Below, in pieces: positions 63,316 to 64,000 of a stretch of 64,000 nt of DNA; position 1 is the first letter of the stretch, and each line of letters opens with the position of its first letter. The notes under the pieces were generated by a model. The model was not told the DNA's origin, did not search any database, and worked only from the letters and a program-made list of their open reading frames with translations. The DNA is from Fodinibius roseus (GTDB lineage: Bacteria > Bacteroidota > Rhodothermia > Balneolales > Balneolaceae). The translations under genes were made by a program, and so were the position numbers. The DNA lies in assembly GCF_900129315.1 (NCBI RefSeq), contig NZ_FQUS01000008.1:62001-126000 (forward strand), in the 5' to 3' direction.

Positions 63316-64000
63316 TTATGCCGGCACGTGGTTCTTAGCGTCTCCCTGGTTCCGGTAATATTCCGTGGGCGAAATGCCGGAAAGACGCTTGAAATCCCGG
63401 TTAAAATGCGGCTGGTCGTAGTAACCGCCGGCAAGCGCAACTTCCGCCCAATCCCGGATGTTGCGCTGGTGCATGAGCGTGAGAGTGTGCTGGAAACGGC
63501 GTATTTTGGCATACTGCTTGGGCGTAATGCCCACTATTTGCTTAAAAAGCCCGGAAAAATGGCGCCGGCTGTAGCCGATCTTATCCCGGATTTCGGCAAT
63601 GCGGGGCGTCCCGTTTTTGTTATTCAGCTGCGCAACGGAATAGATAACGGCCGGATTAGGTTGAAAGGATGTGTCAAGGCGCCGGGATAAAAAGGTCTCG
63701 AGCAGCTTGCATTGTGCTTCTGCAGATGCTGTTTCGATGAGCCGCTCTCGCAGTGCGGGTACCTGCGAGCCCACCAGGTCCTGGAGTGAGATAACATCGT
63801 TTGTGAATGCATGGGCCGGTGTATTAAACAGGGCCGAAAGAGCACCCGGACGAAAGACCGCACCTATGGTTGAAATGCGGGAGTGGGAGTCCAGGAAGAT
63901 ATTGTGAGTATGAATGCCCGTGATTACAGCAGGGTCATACTCTTTCTCTGTAGGAGAATCAGCCGTATCAAAGTGACGAAATTTTTGGTGTCCCATATTG
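63316..64000 (-). CDS. AraC-family transcriptional regulator, 5' end probably cut by window edge
   Basis: The visible 228 or so codons show an N-terminal sensor region (GAVFRPGALSALFNTPAHAF) like the DUF6597 type. The AraC helix-turn-helix pair follows, with IAEIRDKIGYSRRHFSGLFK and LAGGYYDQPHFNRDFKRLSG (last helix ISPTEYYRN). Relatives are about 260-280 residues, and no stop codon precedes the ATG at 63996, so the true start probably lies beyond 64000. It may regulate the adjacent VOC gene; this is inference from position. Confidence 0.82.
   Translation of the reverse strand, partial: NMGHQKFRHFDTADSPTEKEYDPAVITGIHTHNIFLDSHSRISTIGAVFRPGALSALFNTPAHAFTNDVISLQDLVGSQVPALRERLIETASAEAQCKLLETFLSRRLDTSFQPNPAVIYSVAQLNNKNGTPRIAEIRDKIGYSRRHFSGLFKQIVGITPKQYAKIRRFQHTLTLMHQRNIRDWAEVALAGGYYDQPHFNRDFKRLSGISPTEYYRNQGDAKNHVPA

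Noticed and set aside
1-64000. tRNA, rRNA, CRISPR, prophage or transposase genes
   Set aside because: I looked for them on both strands and saw none; small RNAs without known motifs could still be present.

Overview
The window looks like a chromosome segment from a marine or halophilic member of the Balneolota/Rhodothermota branch near Bacteroidota. I infer this from several signs: a short primary sigma factor (about 284 residues, no region 1.1); promoter-like TTG-N19-21-TAnnTTTG boxes with few Shine-Dalgarno sequences; TonB/ExbBD outer-membrane biology with many lipoproteins; a pterin dehydratase gene inside the complex I cluster; and an E2-E1 fused 2-oxoglutarate dehydrogenase. No rRNA or tRNA gene, CRISPR array, prophage, plasmid or transposase gene was found. 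It reads as a core chromosome region with compact operons.

Layout. 1-1098 (minus): the start of an Mrp/Mnh Na+/H+ antiporter operon (mrpE-F-G, cut by the window edge). 1605-6996: nuoL-nuoM-PCD-nuoN, a complex I membrane-arm cluster. 7328-8479: rpsF-rpsR-rplI behind a structured leader. 8518-16096: dsbD, an ExbB/ExbD energy-transduction cluster, thiL and ftsH. 16433-20645: a TonB-dependent receptor and its lipoprotein partner. 20957-22349: PTPS and FolE2 (tetrahydropterin synthesis). 22580-26230 (minus): kgd. 26605-31092: pepF, an unknown sensor-like protein and deoB. 31271-32125: primary sigma factor. 32578-36131: a propeller-type histidine kinase and NarL-type response regulator, followed by an RS-rich lipoprotein and a beta-barrel protein. 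39330-43307: a CBM9-like protein, an AtuA-family protein and a flavoprotein. 43523-48432: a two-gene heterodimeric ABC exporter with an RNase Z gene between the halves. 48819-54856 (minus): SLC13 permease, secreted EEP phosphatase/nuclease, UspA, CorA and OmpA lipoprotein. 55172-59375: a ybbP-ybbA/tesA locus. 59662-61902 (minus): SIMPL protein and a CdaA-YbbR fusion. 62400-64000 (minus): two-domain VOC protein and AraC-type regulator.

The most unusual content is non-coding. One family of about 140-bp elements with terminal inverted repeats and a covarying central hairpin occurs six times (16114, 22365, 26403, 43358, 54021, 59453), usually just behind a stop codon. A second family of about 225 bp occurs twice (32126 and 48596). 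Its ends are inverted repeats, each copy starts exactly at the TAG stop codon of the neighbouring gene, and TAG is repeated on the other side. Neither family contains an ORF. Both look like MITE-like mobile or structured-RNA elements.

Among the proteins the most notable are the diadenylate cyclase fused to its YbbR/CdaR-like regulator, with an altered RHR motif; the RNase Z with an RS/K-rich tail and a changed metal motif; the RS-repeat lipoprotein; and the pterin genes that may connect the complex I cluster with tetrahydrobiopterin metabolism.
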